A stretch of DNA of 64,000 nt, from positions 186,001 through 250,000 of the forward strand of contig NZ_FNAH01000001.1 of assembly GCF_900101865.1 (NCBI RefSeq). The letters are read 5' to 3'. A program made the position numbers and the translations under genes. Shown in pieces: positions 63,655 to 64,000 of the stretch (position 1 is the first letter of the stretch; every line of letters starts with the position of its first letter). The stretch comes from Paracoccus isoporae (GTDB lineage Bacteria > Pseudomonadota > Alphaproteobacteria > Rhodobacterales > Rhodobacteraceae). A model generated the notes under the pieces. The model searched no databases and was not told where the DNA came from. It saw nothing but the letters and a program-made list of their open reading frames with translations.

Positions 63655-64000
63655 TCAGAGCGCCTCGAACGCCGCGCGTTGCCTCGCGGTCCAGTTCACC
63701 CGGATCACATGCCCGCCTTCCGCGGCCTCTTCCGCCTCGACCACCCCGGCCTCATGCAGCCAGGCGCGGCGGCGGCCCTCGCTGAAATCCAGCCGCAATT
63801 CCTCGGCCGCGCGCGGCTCGTCCAGCACCTGCTCAAGGGCCGATTCGATGGCGCCCTGCAGCGCGTCCAGCCCGTCCCCGGTCAGCGCGCTGACCGCCTG
63901 CACCCCCTCTGTGCGCTCATCAGCCCGGCGCAGCGCCTGTTGAATGGCCGGGGACAGCGCGTCGATCTTGTTCCAGATCTCGATCAGCGCCACATCCTCG
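63655..64000 (-). CDS. hflX: GTPase HflX, C-terminal part
   Basis: Only the last 114 codons are in the window; the gene continues past the right edge. The G4 motif is IWNKIDAL (NKxD), the G5 region VSALTGDGLDALQGAIE, and the C-terminal HflX domain ends with EELRLDFSEGRRRAWLHEAGVVEAEEA. HflX is a ribosome-associated GTPase that splits stalled ribosomes under stress. MnmE was considered but its terminal CxGK motif is missing, and the AWLHE..GVV segment is that of HflX. Confidence 0.88.
   Translation of the reverse strand, partial: EDVALIEIWNKIDALSPAIQQALRRADERTEGVQAVSALTGDGLDALQGAIESALEQVLDEPRAAEELRLDFSEGRRRAWLHEAGVVEAEEAAEGGHVIRVNWTARQRAAFEAL

Noticed and set aside
63655..64000. mnmE C-terminus
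   Set aside because: No C-terminal CxGK motif; the AWLHEAGVV segment after the G domain is HflX-like.

Overview
The window is high-GC alphaproteobacterial DNA of the Rhodobacteraceae, most likely Paracoccus or a close relative. The strongest pointer is cytochrome c1 at 52659-54044, which carries a ~200-residue Ala/Glu/Asp-rich segment between signal peptide and haem domain, as in the P. denitrificans bc1 complex. The 440-residue cytochrome b, DUF2794, DUF6522, YtoQ and the 454-residue PstA agree. Almost everything is ordinary chromosomal housekeeping DNA; no transposase, integrase, phage gene or CRISPR array was seen.

Layout. 1-5.5 kb: 5' part of an AadA-like gene, a VOC protein, 5-formyl-THF cyclo-ligase, DUF6522, sodB, a small membrane protein, ccmI-ruvX, ytoQ. 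5.5-16.6 kb: methyltransferase, uvrC, SDR/CaCA antiporter/micro-protein/S49 protease cluster, accA, secG, pyrG, ppk2, TerB-like gene. 16.7-25.8 kb: the one clearly accessory block, a secreted PDZ-like protein and a 2503-residue protein with 14 tandem ~105-residue Ig-like repeats and a C-terminal DUF4114 domain, beside tRNA-Ala(CGC). 26.3-35.5 kb: FAD oxidoreductase-rsmD, dapD, LOG family, and a tightly overlapping argC-gpmI-envC-like-ctpA-rppH run. 35.6-42.8 kb: a GST and the phosphate operon pstSCAB-phoU-phoB behind a four-unit Pho box. 43-47.5 kb: aroC and a TPP-riboswitch-controlled thiBPQ transporter. 47.5-64 kb: DUF2794, I78 lipoprotein, TetR/gdhA, an isochorismatase-like pseudo-enzyme, ribokinase, petABC (bc1), a BMP-type nucleoside ABC transporter with purine nucleoside phosphorylase, radC, a small lipoprotein and the 3' end of hflX.

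Functional links: the pst-pho cluster and ppk2 concern phosphate and polyphosphate; the BMP transporter imports nucleosides that PNP cleaves; ccmI and petABC belong to cytochrome c maturation and respiration. The least explained signal is non-coding: three dispersed arrays (835-889, 14973-15027, 63562-63616), each of exactly five head-to-tail 11-bp units of form GGTGYAC+4, all in the same orientation and sharing flanking sequence. They resemble helically phased protein-binding sites or a dispersed repeat family, and I could not assign them to a known regulator. Coordinates of starts were chosen by ribosome-binding site, family length and overlap with upstream genes; functions rest on motifs recognised by eye, without database searches.
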